Translations under genes and position numbers: made by a program | Shown here: one piece after another, positions 17,885 to 29,093 of the stretch | How the letters are laid out: every line of letters starts with the position of its first letter | Numbering within the stretch: position 1 is the first letter of the stretch | The notes under the pieces: model-generated | What the model saw: the letters and a program-made list of their open reading frames with translations, nothing else | Database searches by the model: none | Told to the model about the DNA's origin: nothing | Source: Candidatus Omnitrophota bacterium | Lineage (GTDB): Bacteria > Omnitrophota > Gorgyraeia > Duberdicusellales > 4484-171 | Assembly (NCBI GenBank): GCA_003644405.1 | Contig: QNCE01000003.1 | Coordinates: 1-42,766, forward strand | Direction: 5' to 3' | Length of the DNA stretch: 42,766 nucleotides

Positions 17885-19129
17885 TTAAGAAAGAAAGAAA
17901 TCAAGTATACGAGAACACTCCACGGTTCTTTGACAGGATTTTTTCATATCCCTTACTATTAAATGACCTCGTTTTATTTCCTCATCGCCTACGATAATAA
18001 CAAAATTTGCGCCTGCTTTTTCAGCGCTACGTAATTGACTTTTAAGAGACTTTTCTTTATAACTGATATCTGAAGAGACTTTATTTTTTCGAAGGGTATT
18101 CAACAACTTGTAAGCTTGGGGGTAAACATTGAGTGAAGTATAAGCAACAAAAACTAAAACTTTAGAGGTAAGATCTGGCTTCTTTAAAAGCAGTAACATT
18201 CTCTCCAAACCTAAAGCAAAACCTATTGCTGGAATGGAAGGTCCTCCTAGATTTTTTACCAGATCATTATATCGCCCTCCTGCTCCACAAGCATCTTGAC
18301 TACCTAACTGTTTATGAACCAGCTCAAATACAGTATTAGTGTAGTAATCTAACCCTCTTACTAAAGTAGGTTGGTATAAAAAATCAATTTCTAGCTCCTT
18401 TAAAAGAGAAAGAACTTCATTAAAATGGCAAAGACATTCCTTACACAAAAATCTATCCGAAATATCCAAATGACTTACTACCTTTCTACAACTTTCCTCT
18501 TTACAATCAAGAACCCTTAAAGGATTAGTTGTCAGCCTTCTTTGGCATAAAGGACATAGCTTACTTCTATAGGAAATTAGCTCTTTCTTTAAAAAATTAG
18601 TAAGATTAGCTTTATCTTGCTGGCATCCTAAGCTATTTACTTTTAGTTTAATACCTTTTATCCCACATTCCTGAAGAATAGATAAAGCAAGTTTGATTAC
18701 CTCTACATCTAAGTAAGGGCTGTTAGAACCAAATGCTTCACAACCTATATGGTGGAACTGACGTAAGCGTCCTTTTTGAGGTCTCTCTCCCCTAAACATT
18801 GGTCCAATATAGAAAAACTTGTAAAAATCTTTCTTGGTATAGAGGGCATTCTCTATGAATGACCTTACCATACCTGCAGTACCTTCGGGTCTTAATACAA
18901 TATCTTTACCCTCTACTCTAAACATTTGCTTCTCTCCCACAATATCAGAAGTTTTCCCTACGCTCTTAGTAAAAATTTCTTCTCGCTCTAAAATAGGAAG
19001 AATAACTTCTTGGTAGCCAAATGTATTAAATAAATTTCTAGCTTTACCTACAATCTCTTGGATAAGGTCGGATTCTGGAGGATAAAAGTCAAGGGTACCT
19101 CTTAGGCGCTGATAACTCTTCTTCATCAC
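17885..19129 (-). CDS. hisS: Histidine--tRNA ligase
   Basis: RGTLDFYPPESDLI, FRGERPQKGRLRQFHHIGCEAFG, RGLDYYTNTVFE. Confidence 0.96.
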   Translation of the reverse strand: MMKKSYQRLRGTLDFYPPESDLIQEIVGKARNLFNTFGYQEVILPILEREEIFTKSVGKTSDIVGEKQMFRVEGKDIVLRPEGTAGMVRSFIENALYTKKDFYKFFYIGPMFRGERPQKGRLRQFHHIGCEAFGSNSPYLDVEVIKLALSILQECGIKGIKLKVNSLGCQQDKANLTNFLKKELISYRSKLCPLCQRRLTTNPLRVLDCKEESCRKVVSHLDISDRFLCKECLCHFNEVLSLLKELEIDFLYQPTLVRGLDYYTNTVFELVHKQLGSQDACGAGGRYNDLVKNLGGPSIPAIGFALGLERMLLLLKKPDLTSKVLVFVAYTSLNVYPQAYKLLNTLRKNKVSSDISYKEKSLKSQLRSAEKAGANFVIIVGDEEIKRGHLIVRDMKKSCQRTVECSRILDFFLS

Positions 19130-19134
19130 ATAAG

Positions 19135-19416
19135 TTAGAGGGGAACCTGGGAGCTGGGTTTCATTTTTAAGCCTGGCTTAAAAACAACTACCATCCTTTC
19201 AGGAATGGGAACTACTTCGCCAGTTTTGGGATTCCTGCCGATTTTCTTCTTCCTCTTCTTAAGAAAAAATACTCCAAAGTTGCGTATCTCCACCCTCTCC
19301 CCTCTCTGTAAGCTTTCTAAGATAGCATCAAAAGTACCCTGAACTATTCTTTTAACTACTGTTTGCTTTACTCCACAAGCTTCACTAATTTTTAGAACAA
19401 TATCTCTTTTAGTCAT
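19135..19416 (-). CDS. HU/IHF family DNA-binding protein
   Basis: 93 aa; VEIRNFGVFFLKKRKKKIGRNPKTGEVVPIPERMVVVFKPGLKMK. Confidence 0.95.
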   Translation of the reverse strand: MTKRDIVLKISEACGVKQTVVKRIVQGTFDAILESLQRGERVEIRNFGVFFLKKRKKKIGRNPKTGEVVPIPERMVVVFKPGLKMKPSSQVPL

Positions 19417-19441
19417 GATTTATAAATTTATCACCCCCTCC

Positions 19442-22400
19442 TTAAAGTGTCAAGGATAAGTTTTCTCTGCCCACGCAGGAGGCAATTTCCTCTAATACTT
19501 CCTCATTTAAATTGAGGTGAAACTCTTTAGCTGTCTTTACTTTTAAACCATTAAATCTTTTATTGTGAAGAATAAAGCTAACTTTTACTTCGCCTCTATT
19601 ACGGGTAAAAATTTCTTTAAGCTTTTTTAAGTTAAGCCCTCCGTTTTTAACAACGATATTTAATGCCTTTACATCTTTCCATAACTCTTGAATACCCAGC
19701 ACCTTAGTAGCGATTATCTTAGGAATCTTTTCCTTAAACTCCACCCTCCCCTTTACTGCTACTATTTGAGATTGCTGAAGATATTTTGCACTCTGTTCAA
19801 AAATTTTAGGAAAAATAAATACTTCAATGGAACCAGTCTCATCCTCAATTTTTAAAATAGCCATCCTTTCTCTCTCTTTACGGGTAGTCACCAACTTCAC
19901 TTTATCTACCAAACCTATCACAAAAGTATCTCCAGATTCCTCTTTCTCATAGAGAGTAGTGATTTTTGGCGTCTTAAGAGTAGCAATGAGATTTTCATAC
20001 TTTTTCAGAGGATGGCTAGAAACATACATACCTAACAGAGCTTTTTCAAAATGAAGAATTTGCTCTTGAGGCCACTCCTCTATTTGAGGTACTTCTTCCT
20101 TGAGAGGGGAGGAAAAAAAGAAAAGTTGAGAGGTATCCCTCTTTATTTTTCTTCCACTTCTCTCCAAAGTTTTATCTAAAATACTCATCATTTGAGATCG
20201 CTTAAGCCCCAAACTATCCATAGCTCCAGATTTTATTAAGCTTTCTATAACTTTTTTATTCACTGTACGGGAATCCACTCTAGAAATAAAATCAAAAAAG
20301 TCTTCGTACTTTTTCTCCTTACGTACTCTAATTATATTCTCTAAGGCTGCTTCACCAACATTTTTTATAGCCAAAAGCCCAAAACGAATATTACCTTCTT
20401 CGGTAACGGTAAAGTTGGCAAAGCTAGTATTTATATCAGGAGGAAGAACCTCTATGCCCATCCTTTTTGCTTCGTTAATATACTCCACTACCTTATCGGT
20501 ATTGGTACGCTCACTAGTAAGAAGAGCGGCCATAAATTCTACCGGGAAGTTTGCTTTTAGATATGCAGTACGATAAGAAATTAATGCGTAAGCAGTGGAG
20601 TGACTCTTATTAAAACCATAACCAGAAAAGTAATCAATTAAATTAAAAATCTTGTAGGCTACTTCTTGAGCGATACCGTTTCTTCTGCATCCTTCTATAA
20701 AGAGAGAACGTTGCTCCTCCATAATCTCAGGAATCTTTTTCCCAATAGCTTTTCTTAAAAGATCAGCCTGGGCTAAGCTAAATCCAGCTAACTGAGAAGC
20801 TATCTCCATAGTCTGCTCCTGATAAAGGATAATCCCGTAGGTTTCTTTCAGGATAGACTCAAGTTTAGGATGTAAGTATCCAATAGGCTTTTTACCTCGT
20901 TTACGTTCAATAAAATCGGAAACTAGACCACTCCCTAGTGGTCCTGGTCTATATAAAGCAAGCACTGCGATAAGGTCCTTGAAATCATTAGGTTTTAGCT
21001 CTTTTAAGATACGACGCATTCCTGCACTTTCTAACTGGAAAACCCCAATACTCTCTCCGCGAGAAAGCATTCTAAAAGTCTTTTTATCATCTAAAGGAAT
21101 GGTTCTTATATCTATATCTACTTTTTTCTTCGTTCTCTTTATTATCTTAAGAGTCTCCTCTATAACGGTGAGGGTCTTTAGCCCTAAAAAGTCCATCTTA
21201 AGCATCCCAATCCTTTCCAAAGAGTCCATATCAAACCCTGTGATTATTTCTCCTTCAGGACCCCGAACTAAAGGTATCCTCTCCATAAGGGGTCTATCAG
21301 AAATAACTACTCCGGCAGCATGGGTAGAAGCATGACGAGAAAGACCCTCTAACTGAACGGCAGTATCAATAAGTTTCTTTACTTTTGAATCACTCTGATA
21401 AATATTCTTCAAATCAGGATTAATCTTTAAAGCCTCTTTTAAACTAATATGGTGACCTACAGAATAAGGAATCATCTTAGCGATTCGGTCTACTTCAGAA
21501 TAACTAAATCCTAATACTCTTCCTACATCTCTTACTACCGCTCTAGCTAAGAGAGTCCCAAAGGTTATTATTTGTGCTACACAATCCTTTCCGTACTTAG
21601 CACTTACATAATCTAGAACTTTTTGACGACTCTCATAACAAAAATCTATATCTATGTCAGGCATAGAAACCCTTTGAGGATTTAAAAATCTTTCAAAAAT
21701 AAGCCCATACTTTAAAGGATCAATATCAGTAATCTCTAAAAGATAACTTACAATACTTCCTGCTGCGCTTCCTCTTCCTGGTCCTACAGGAATACCTTTT
21801 TCCTTAGCAAATTTTATCAAGTCCCATATGATTAAAAAATAAGAGGAAAAACCCGTTCTCTTAATAACTTCTAATTCATTCTCTAAACGAGTAATAACTT
21901 CTTTTGTAGGTTGAGGATAGCGTTTCTTCAGGTTAGTATAACATAACTCTCTTAAATATTCATACTCGTTAGTTTTATCAGGAGGAAGAGGAAATTTAGG
22001 AATATGTACTTCCGAGAAATCTAAAGTCAAGTTACACTTTTCAGCAATCTCTAATGTAGCTTTAACTGCCTGGGGTAAATCTCTAAAAAGTTGCTTCATC
22101 TCCTCAGGAGACCTAAAATAAAATTTATCGCTTCCGAACCTAAAATGATCCTTATCAAGAAGAGTGCTCTGAGTCTGTAAACAAAGAAGGACTTGGTGAG
22201 CAAATGATTCTTCTCTAGTAAGGTAATGGACATCGTTAGTAGCTACTAAAGGGATACCTAAATCTTGAGAAATCTTTAGAAGGTATTTATTTACCTTATG
22301 TTGCTCTTTTAAATCATTATCCATTATCTCCAAATAGAAGTTACCTCTACCAAATACTTCCTGATAGGTGTCTGCTAGTTTATAAGCTGTATTTACCTCA

Positions 22401-22876
22401 CCCTTCAACACAAAGTAGGGAATCTCTCCTTTAAGGCAGGCGCTCAAAGCAATTAAACCATCGTGGTATTTTTCTAATAATTCCATGTCCACTCTAGGCT
22501 TATAGTAGAATCCCTCTAAGTTGGCTAAACTTACCAATTTAATAAGATTTTGATAGCCCCGCTTATCTTTGGCTAAAAGAAGCAGATGGAAAGCACTTTC
22601 TTCAGAATTTTTGTAATTTTTTGTAAACCGTGAAGGTTTTGCTATGTATACCTCACACCCAATAATGGGCTTTATTCCTTTATCCAGACAGAGCTGATAA
22701 AACTTTATAGCACCAAAAAGATTTCCATGATCAGTAATAGCTAACGCAGGTAAATTATACTCTTTAGCTTTATCTATTAACCTTTCTAAATGACATGCTC
22801 CGTCTAAGAGGCTATACTGAGTGTGAACATGAAGGTGAACAAAATCAGAACTTCCCATTTTACTGACTATTCCCAC
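19442..22876 (-). CDS. dnaE: DNA polymerase III subunit alpha
   Basis: 1144 aa; PHP start [74 protein letters not shown]. Confidence 0.98.
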   Translation of the reverse strand: MGIVSKMGSSDFVHLHVHTQYSLLDGACHLERLIDKAKEYNLPALAITDHGNLFGAIKFYQLCLDKGIKPIIGCEVYIAKPSRFTKNYKNSEESAFHLLLLAKDKRGYQNLIKLVSLANLEGFYYKPRVDMELLEKYHDGLIALSACLKGEIPYFVLKGEVNTAYKLADTYQEVFGRGNFYLEIMDNDLKEQHKVNKYLLKISQDLGIPLVATNDVHYLTREESFAHQVLLCLQTQSTLLDKDHFRFGSDKFYFRSPEEMKQLFRDLPQAVKATLEIAEKCNLTLDFSEVHIPKFPLPPDKTNEYEYLRELCYTNLKKRYPQPTKEVITRLENELEVIKRTGFSSYFLIIWDLIKFAKEKGIPVGPGRGSAAGSIVSYLLEITDIDPLKYGLIFERFLNPQRVSMPDIDIDFCYESRQKVLDYVSAKYGKDCVAQIITFGTLLARAVVRDVGRVLGFSYSEVDRIAKMIPYSVGHHISLKEALKINPDLKNIYQSDSKVKKLIDTAVQLEGLSRHASTHAAGVVISDRPLMERIPLVRGPEGEIITGFDMDSLERIGMLKMDFLGLKTLTVIEETLKIIKRTKKKVDIDIRTIPLDDKKTFRMLSRGESIGVFQLESAGMRRILKELKPNDFKDLIAVLALYRPGPLGSGLVSDFIERKRGKKPIGYLHPKLESILKETYGIILYQEQTMEIASQLAGFSLAQADLLRKAIGKKIPEIMEEQRSLFIEGCRRNGIAQEVAYKIFNLIDYFSGYGFNKSHSTAYALISYRTAYLKANFPVEFMAALLTSERTNTDKVVEYINEAKRMGIEVLPPDINTSFANFTVTEEGNIRFGLLAIKNVGEAALENIIRVRKEKKYEDFFDFISRVDSRTVNKKVIESLIKSGAMDSLGLKRSQMMSILDKTLERSGRKIKRDTSQLFFFSSPLKEEVPQIEEWPQEQILHFEKALLGMYVSSHPLKKYENLIATLKTPKITTLYEKEESGDTFVIGLVDKVKLVTTRKERERMAILKIEDETGSIEVFIFPKIFEQSAKYLQQSQIVAVKGRVEFKEKIPKIIATKVLGIQELWKDVKALNIVVKNGGLNLKKLKEIFTRNRGEVKVSFILHNKRFNGLKVKTAKEFHLNLNEEVLEEIASCVGRENLSLTL

Positions 22877-24408
22877 TCAATAGTTGCGGGAGGTTTAGAA
22901 CTGATATCGAATACTACCCTATTTATCCCTTTTACTTTATTAATTAAAGTGCTGGAAATCTCCTCTAAAACTGGATAAGGAAGTTTAGCCCAATCAGCAG
23001 TCATTCCATCCAAACTAGTTACCGCTCTTATTGCTACTACGTATTCATAAGTCCGCTTATCTCCCATAACTCCTACTGTCTTTAGAGGCAAAAGGACACA
23101 GAAAGCCTGCCACAGATCTTTATACAAACCTCTTTTTTTTATAATTCCTTCCAAGAGGCGGTCAGCGTCTCTTAAAATCTTTAACCGCCTTCTAGTTATC
23201 TCTCCCACAATCCTTACGCCCAACCCTGGCCCTGGGAAAGGATGGCGAAAAACTATCTCTTCCGGTAAATTTAGCATCCTAGCAATTTCTCTAACCTCAT
23301 CTTTGAATAATTCTCTAAATGGCTCAATCAACTTCAACTTCATCCTCAGGGGCAAGCCTCCTACATTATGATGAGTTTTTATCCTTGAAGTAGGTCCTCC
23401 AAAAAAAGAGATCGACTCAATAACATCAGGATAAAGAGTTCCTTGAGCTAGAAATTCTACACCTTTTATTTTTTTTGCTTCTTCTTCAAAAACCTTTATA
23501 AATTCATGACCGATAATCTTCCTTTTTTCCTCAGGATCAGTTACCCCTTTAAGTTTTGTTAAGAATCTAGAGGAAGCATTGATGAAACGAAGATCTATTT
23601 TGAAATTTTCTCTAAATATTTTTATAACCCTTCTAGCTTCTCCATATCTTAATAGACCATTATCTACAAAAATACATTTAAGTTTCTTCCCAATAGCTTT
23701 ATGAACAAGCACTGCTAAAGTAGAAGAATCCACTCCTCCACTTAAACCACAAATGACTTTTTTATCCTTAACAACCTTCCTTATCTGTTTTATCTTCCTA
23801 TCTATGAAATCTTCCATCTGCCAGCTAGCAAAACAATCACATATACGAAAGAGAAAATTGGAAATTATCTGAAGTCCATACTGAGTATGAACGACTTCAG
23901 GATGGAACTGGACTCCATAAATTTTTTTCTCTCTTAAAGCTACAGAGGCGTAAGGAGTATTTGCTGTATGACTTAGGCACTCAAATTTATGAGGTAATTT
24001 AACTGCAAAATCTCCGTGACTCATCCAAGAGGTAATTTTAGCGGGAAGAGAAAAAAATAGATCTTGATGATCGTCTATATACATTAATGCCCTTCCATAC
24101 TCCCTCTTAGGAGCCTCTTTGATTTCTCCTCCTAATGTCTTTATAATGAGCTGCATACCATAGCATATTCCTAAAATAGGAATACCTAAATTCAATATCC
24201 GAGGGTTTAAAGAGGGAGCTTTCTCTTCATATACACTGTGAGGCCCACCAGAAAGAATAATCCCTTTAGGGGCTATCTTTTTTATCTTTTCTATAGTAAT
24301 ATTAGGAGGTTCAATTAAACTAAAAACTTTAAGCTCCCTAATTCGGCGTGCAATGAGCTGAGTATACTGAGAACCAAAATCTAAAATAAGAATTATATCT
24401 TTAGGCAT
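22867..24408 (-). CDS. guaA: GMP synthase (glutamine-hydrolysing)
   Basis: GATase [22 protein letters not shown]-PPase motif, C-terminal [11 protein letters not shown]. Confidence 0.98.
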   Translation of the reverse strand: MPKDIILILDFGSQYTQLIARRIRELKVFSLIEPPNITIEKIKKIAPKGIILSGGPHSVYEEKAPSLNPRILNLGIPILGICYGMQLIIKTLGGEIKEAPKREYGRALMYIDDHQDLFFSLPAKITSWMSHGDFAVKLPHKFECLSHTANTPYASVALREKKIYGVQFHPEVVHTQYGLQIISNFLFRICDCFASWQMEDFIDRKIKQIRKVVKDKKVICGLSGGVDSSTLAVLVHKAIGKKLKCIFVDNGLLRYGEARRVIKIFRENFKIDLRFINASSRFLTKLKGVTDPEEKRKIIGHEFIKVFEEEAKKIKGVEFLAQGTLYPDVIESISFFGGPTSRIKTHHNVGGLPLRMKLKLIEPFRELFKDEVREIARMLNLPEEIVFRHPFPGPGLGVRIVGEITRRRLKILRDADRLLEGIIKKRGLYKDLWQAFCVLLPLKTVGVMGDKRTYEYVVAIRAVTSLDGMTADWAKLPYPVLEEISSTLINKVKGINRVVFDISSKPPATIEWE

Positions 24409-24410
24409 AC

Positions 24411-25571
24411 TTACTTACCCATTCCTACTCTCTGAACTACCTGAAAAATTTTCCCTTCAGTTTGAATAGAAGGGGCAATAATAATCTCTACGAAATGCAT
24501 CTCTTTTATATTTCTTGCTCCCAAGGCTCCCATAGAAGTAGCTAAGGCTCCTACTAAGTTTTGCGAACCATCGTCTACCACCGCTGGACCAAAAAGAATC
24601 TGTTCTAAACTTCCAGAAATTCCTACTTCAATCCTTGTTCCTCGAGGAAGGTTGGTGTGACTGGTAGCCATTCCCCAGTGGAACCCTCTACCAGGAGCTT
24701 CTTTTGCTCTAGCAAAAGCAGAACCGATCATCACTGCATCTGCTCCGCAAGCAAAAGCTTTACAAACATCGCCTCCTGTACGCATTCCTCCATCGGTAAT
24801 GATAGGAATATACTTTCCTGTTTTTTGAAAGTAAAAGTCCCTAGCAGCAGCACAATCAATGGTAGCGGTAACTTGAGGAACTCCTATCCCTAATACCCCT
24901 CTCGTAGTACAAGCAGCTCCTGGACCTACTCCTACCAGAATTGCAGAAACTCCTGTCTCTAGGAGTTCTAAAGTAACTTCGTAAGTGACACAGTTTCCTA
25001 CAATTACAGGAATTTTTCTTTCTTTACAGAATTTAAACAAATCCAGAGGCTTATACTTGGTAGAGATATGTTTAGTAGTAGTGACGGTAGACTGCACTAC
25101 AAAGCAATCCGCTCCTGCTTCCTCAGCAATGGGAGCAAACTTTTGGGCATTTTGAGGAATACAGCTTACCGCAGCATAACCTCCTTTAGATTTTATTTGG
25201 TGAATACGTTCAGAAATAAGCTCTTCTTTAACAGGTGTAGTATACACCTTCTGAATTAAATTAGTTGCCTCTTTCTGTGTGGCATTAGCAATTTGAGATA
25301 AAACTTCCTCAGGATCCTTATAACGGGTCTGTATCCCATCCAGATTAAGCACAGCAATTCCTCCCAAACGTGACATCTCTACCGCAAAATTAACATCCAC
25401 TACCCCATCCATAGCTGCTGCCAATATAGGAACAGAAAACCTTCTTTGAGCAAATTCCCAAGATGTATCTACTTCCTCCGGATTAATGGTAACTTTACCT
25501 GGCACTAAAGCAATTTCATCAAAACCATAACATCGTCTTGCTCTTCTTCCTATACCAATCCACTCTGCCAT
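24411..25571 (-). CDS. guaB3: GuaB3-type IMP dehydrogenase family protein (no CBS domains)
   Basis: [21 protein letters not shown] start, [23 protein letters not shown] catalytic loop, C-terminal [27 protein letters not shown]; 386 aa. Confidence 0.88.
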   Translation of the reverse strand: MAEWIGIGRRARRCYGFDEIALVPGKVTINPEEVDTSWEFAQRRFSVPILAAAMDGVVDVNFAVEMSRLGGIAVLNLDGIQTRYKDPEEVLSQIANATQKEATNLIQKVYTTPVKEELISERIHQIKSKGGYAAVSCIPQNAQKFAPIAEEAGADCFVVQSTVTTTKHISTKYKPLDLFKFCKERKIPVIVGNCVTYEVTLELLETGVSAILVGVGPGAACTTRGVLGIGVPQVTATIDCAAARDFYFQKTGKYIPIITDGGMRTGGDVCKAFACGADAVMIGSAFARAKEAPGRGFHWGMATSHTNLPRGTRIEVGISGSLEQILFGPAVVDDGSQNLVGALATSMGALGARNIKEMHFVEIIIAPSIQTEGKIFQVVQRVGMGK

Positions 25572-25600
25572 ACTCTCCCCCTTTTACTCAAATTTGCTTA

Positions 25601-26560
25601 TTAACTTATCCAAGATAAAACCTTTTTCTCGTTAAACTCCTCATCTAAAAAACTCTCAATATCCTGAAGAGTATAAACTTTAGGGAAAAAATAGCCTTCT
25701 CCTCTTTCTGTAATCTTCTCTGCTAAAGCTTTTGCTTCCCGGTAGACATTTATGCTATTAAAAATAAAAAAATACTCTTTCTCTATATTCTTCCTTGCTA
25801 CATCTCCTAAAAGCATTACTTGGGGAGGTAGCTCTCCTTCTTTAAGGGAAGTCTCCAATATCTTTAGATTGGGTAAAAGATGCGTATCAACAACTACCAC
25901 ATTTGAAGAAAAGACTTTGGGAAGAGAAATCTTTGTTGCTTTAACTATTGAGTTACCAATAACTTCAGTAATCTCCGCATTTTCATAGATATCTATATTT
26001 CTTCTCTTTAGGATAGAGATTACCTCTTCTTTCTTTCTTCCTAAAAAATCTAATGAATTACTTATTAGTTTTATTTCCTTATTAAAAAAGGAAAGGCAAA
26101 ATGCTAATCTTACCCCTAAGATAGTAGAAGCAAAGATAACAAAATCTGAAGCTATCTTTATGTAATTTCGAAAAGAAAGAGGGTCTATTTCTGACATATA
26201 AAAGAAACCTTCGCGATGTTCTCCTTTTATGGACAACTCTTGAGAAATTAAACCAGTGCAAACGATTAAGTTTTTAAACCCCATGGTACTTTTATCTTTA
26301 AAATATAAATTCTTCTTAGAAAAGCTTACTCTTTCTACTTCTTTATTAATAAAATTTATTCCTACATTAGAAAAAAACTCATTTAAGTTTATAACTTTCT
26401 CTTTCTCTTTATTAAAAAGAAGAGGAAAGAAGTAATTCTTATCGAAGAAATAACTCTTTTTATCTATTACTGTAATATCTAAACTTCCCTCTTCTTTTTT
26501 TAGCAACTCTGCTAAAGTTATACCTCCCCGTCCTGCTCCTAAAATACAGATACTCTTCAT
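25601..26560 (-). CDS. NAD(P)/FAD-dependent oxidoreductase (NDH-2/pyridine-nucleotide-disulfide oxidoreductase-like), metF-coupled
   Basis: Start re-assigned from 26620 to 26560 (MKSICILGAGRGGITLAELLKK) because the GxGxxG Rossmann motif then sits at the N-terminus and the ATG overlaps the metF stop as ATGA; C-terminal FAD-binding-like LLGDVARKN. Confidence 0.82.
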   Translation of the reverse strand: MKSICILGAGRGGITLAELLKKEEGSLDITVIDKKSYFFDKNYFFPLLFNKEKEKVINLNEFFSNVGINFINKEVERVSFSKKNLYFKDKSTMGFKNLIVCTGLISQELSIKGEHREGFFYMSEIDPLSFRNYIKIASDFVIFASTILGVRLAFCLSFFNKEIKLISNSLDFLGRKKEEVISILKRRNIDIYENAEITEVIGNSIVKATKISLPKVFSSNVVVVDTHLLPNLKILETSLKEGELPPQVMLLGDVARKNIEKEYFFIFNSINVYREAKALAEKITERGEGYFFPKVYTLQDIESFLDEEFNEKKVLSWIS

Positions 26561-27411
26561 AGAAAAAGTTCTCTTGCAGTGGAATACCATCCTAAAGACA
26601 TAATATGAACTCCCTGACAAATATCTTTTAACTCTGCTATTATTTCTTTAGCAATTCTTATTGCTTCCTCTTTTTTGTTTTTTGCTTTCTCTAACCTATC
26701 TAAGTATAAATGAGGAACCTCTATCCCCTCTACATTTTCATTAAGGTACTTAGCCATTTTATGGGATTTTAAAAAAATAACTCCTGCTATAACTTTAGTT
26801 CTTAATCTCCTTATCTTTTTCATAAAAACATAGAACTTCTTTACATCAAATATAGGCTGGGTCTGAAAAAAAGATGCTCCCAATTTTATCTTTTTCTCTG
26901 CACGCTTTAGCTCCCTATCTACATCCTTAGCCATAGGGTTGAGAGCAGCTCCAATGTAAAAGTTAGGTTTCCCTTTCAAAAGATTTCCGGATAAATCATA
27001 ACCAGAATTCAATTGAGAAGCAATCTTTATAAGACCTAAAGAATCCACTTCAAAAACTTCTTTAGCTTTAGGATGGTCTCCACAAATAGGTCTATCTCCT
27101 GTAAGAAGAAGAAGGTTCTCTACTCCTAAGGCATAACTTCCTAAAAGATCTCCTTGCAAAGCTAAACAGTTTCTGTCTCGAGTAGTAAGTTGTAAGATAG
27201 GTTCTAAATTATTAAGTTTGAGTTTGGCTGCTAACGCCCAACTACTTAGGCGCATATTTGCCGACTGCATATCAGTTACATTGAAAGCATCTATATATTT
27301 TTTAAGAGGTAAAACCTCTTTTAATGTAGTTTCGATGTCTACTCCTTTAGGAGGCTCTACTTCTAAAGTAAAAACAAATTTATTCTTTTCTAACTTCTCC
27401 CGAAACTTCAT
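26557..27411 (-). CDS. metF: Methylenetetrahydrofolate reductase
   Basis: FTLEVEPPKGVDIE, NVTDMQSANMRLS, LLLLTGDRPICGDHPKAKEVFEVDS; 284 aa. Confidence 0.92.
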   Translation of the reverse strand: MKFREKLEKNKFVFTLEVEPPKGVDIETTLKEVLPLKKYIDAFNVTDMQSANMRLSSWALAAKLKLNNLEPILQLTTRDRNCLALQGDLLGSYALGVENLLLLTGDRPICGDHPKAKEVFEVDSLGLIKIASQLNSGYDLSGNLLKGKPNFYIGAALNPMAKDVDRELKRAEKKIKLGASFFQTQPIFDVKKFYVFMKKIRRLRTKVIAGVIFLKSHKMAKYLNENVEGIEVPHLYLDRLEKAKNKKEEAIRIAKEIIAELKDICQGVHIMSLGWYSTARELFL

Positions 27412-28238
27412 CTCTCTGCTAACTTTAGAAGATTATCAAAAAGAAATAAGGGGGTAAAACTACCTACTCCTCGAGGTACAGGAGTAATAAATGAAGCCTT
27501 CTTTTTTGCTTCCTCAAACTCTATATCTCCACACAATTTCCCTTTCCAATAGGATATTCCTACATCAATAACTACTGCCCCTTTTTTAATCCAAGCACCT
27601 TTTATAAAGCGAGGTTTACCTACACAAGAGATAAGAAGATCAGCACTTCGTATGTAGAAGGACAACTTCTTAGCTTGATAAGTGCCAATATGGGTGATAA
27701 TTACAGTAGCAAATTTATCCGCTAAAATTATACTTAAAGGCTTGCCGATATGGGGAGAAAATCCCACCAGAGTTACATTCTTACCATAGAGAGAAATGCT
27801 TGAAATCTTTATTACCTCTAGAATACTCCGTACTGTAGGAGGAAGAATTTTCTCTTTCTTTAGAAAAATTCTTCCTAGATTATAAGGGTTGAGTCCTTCC
27901 ACATCTTTGGACGGCAAAATACTAGAAAATAATTTAAACTCATCCCAATTCTTAGGGAGGGGCTTATGGATAATTATTCCTTTGGTAAATCTATCTCTGT
28001 TTAACTTATCTAACACTTCTAAAGCTAAAGAAAACTGACTTCTTTTAAATTCAAATACTTTATAATCGATGTTGAGTTTTTGAGCAATCTTCTCTTGGGA
28101 ACGAATGTAAACATCAGCGGAATTGTTCTCGCTAATTTTGAAAGAAGCCAGCGAAATTTTACCAAAAGACTTTCTTTTTCTCTTTAGTCGATTGAGCATT
28201 TTTTCTAAAAATGGTTGAGAATTTAAAACTTTTCCCAT
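27408..28238 (-). CDS. folD: Divergent FolD-family methylenetetrahydrofolate dehydrogenase (cyclohydrolase residues altered)
   Basis: Full-length FolD architecture: SKDVEGLNPYNLGRI, YGKNVTLVGFSPHIGKPLSIILA, ADLLISCVGKPRFIKGAWIKKGAVVIDVGI, ASFITPVPRGVGSFT. Confidence 0.88.
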   Translation of the reverse strand: MGKVLNSQPFLEKMLNRLKRKRKSFGKISLASFKISENNSADVYIRSQEKIAQKLNIDYKVFEFKRSQFSLALEVLDKLNRDRFTKGIIIHKPLPKNWDEFKLFSSILPSKDVEGLNPYNLGRIFLKKEKILPPTVRSILEVIKISSISLYGKNVTLVGFSPHIGKPLSIILADKFATVIITHIGTYQAKKLSFYIRSADLLISCVGKPRFIKGAWIKKGAVVIDVGISYWKGKLCGDIEFEEAKKKASFITPVPRGVGSFTPLFLFDNLLKLAER

Positions 28239-28753
28239 ATACTAACTTTCTTAAACTTTTTACTTAAATTATTGATTGTTTCTCTATTATCCACTTTAAA
28301 CATTATCTGATTTGCCTGCAAATTTTTTATACAGGCAAATAAAGCTAACTCCACCAGTCTTAAACCAATCTCTAAATCGCCCTTAAGAGATAATTTAACC
28401 CTATTCTTTACCTTTTTTATCATAGAAAGTATTTCTAAACTTTTTTCTCCTATCTTTATGAGATTCTTTTGTGACTTACTTATGAGATATTTTTTCTTTT
28501 GCAAACTCCTCTCCTTAATTATCTGAGAAAACAATTTGCCATCTAAATCTATAAGAGGTAGTATTTTCTTTCTTTCTTTCTTTAAAATTGAAAAAAAATC
28601 TTTAAAATTTCCTTTACTAAACTTTAGAACCATCTCTATTAAGGAGGTTCCTACACAAAAACATAAACTAGCAACACTCCCTCCTCCTGGCTGAGGAGTA
28701 GGTTGAGATAAATCTTCTAAATATATTTTAAACTTATCGCTGTATCTTTTCAT
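28223..28753 (-). CDS. fchA: Cyclodeaminase/cyclohydrolase family protein (FchA-like methenyltetrahydrofolate cyclohydrolase)
   Basis: [60 protein letters not shown] pattern of the FTCD_C family. Confidence 0.85.
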   Translation of the reverse strand: MKRYSDKFKIYLEDLSQPTPQPGGGSVASLCFCVGTSLIEMVLKFSKGNFKDFFSILKKERKKILPLIDLDGKLFSQIIKERSLQKKKYLISKSQKNLIKIGEKSLEILSMIKKVKNRVKLSLKGDLEIGLRLVELALFACIKNLQANQIMFKVDNRETINNLSKKFKKVSIWEKF

Positions 28754-29093
28754 TCTCTAAAAAAGCATTCTTTATAAGATGATAACTACGCCAATCTTTT
28801 CCTTCCTCAATAGCAACTACATCAAAACGATAGCTACCCTGAGGATACTTTTTGCTGTATAGTTTACCTGCCAAAACTAACTTTTTTCTTTTTAATTCAT
28901 CCACTGCTTCTTGGGGAGAAACCCAGAAATTTTTCCCTCGAGCTTTCACTTCTACTAAAGCAAAACAATGTTTATCTTTAGCCACAATATCAATTTCCCC
29001 CCAGCGGGTATTAAAATTCCTCTCTAAAATTCTGTAGCCCTTTAACCTCAGAAACTCTTCTGCTCTATCCTCATAGAAGTTTTCTCTAACCAT
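28734..29093 (-). CDS. YraN family (UPF0102) protein
   Basis: [43 protein letters not shown]. Confidence 0.95.
   Translation of the reverse strand: MVRENFYEDRAEEFLRLKGYRILERNFNTRWGEIDIVAKDKHCFALVEVKARGKNFWVSPQEAVDELKRKKLVLAGKLYSKKYPQGSYRFDVVAIEEGKDWRSYHLIKNAFLENEKIQR

Noticed and set aside
19425-19453. Possible promoter TTGACA-N17-TAAATT overlapping the dnaE stop codon, upstream of the HU gene
   Set aside because: This places it on the wrong side: HU is transcribed before dnaE's end is reached only if read from the right, and the motif would initiate toward HU from within the dnaE terminus. It is positionally possible, but the -10 is weak (4/6), the element overlaps the HU SD (AAGGAGG) and one match in AT-rich DNA is not convincing.
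20925-20942. Perfect 7-bp hairpin GACCACT-CCCT-AGTGGTC
   Set aside because: Lies within the conserved dnaE segment [14 protein letters not shown]; explained by coding, no T-run, not in a regulatory position.
26561-26620. N-terminal 20-aa extension of the oxidoreductase (MSGSSYYVFRMVFHCKRTFS)
   Set aside because: Overlaps metF in another frame; the GxGxxG motif and ATGA coupling support a start at 26560.
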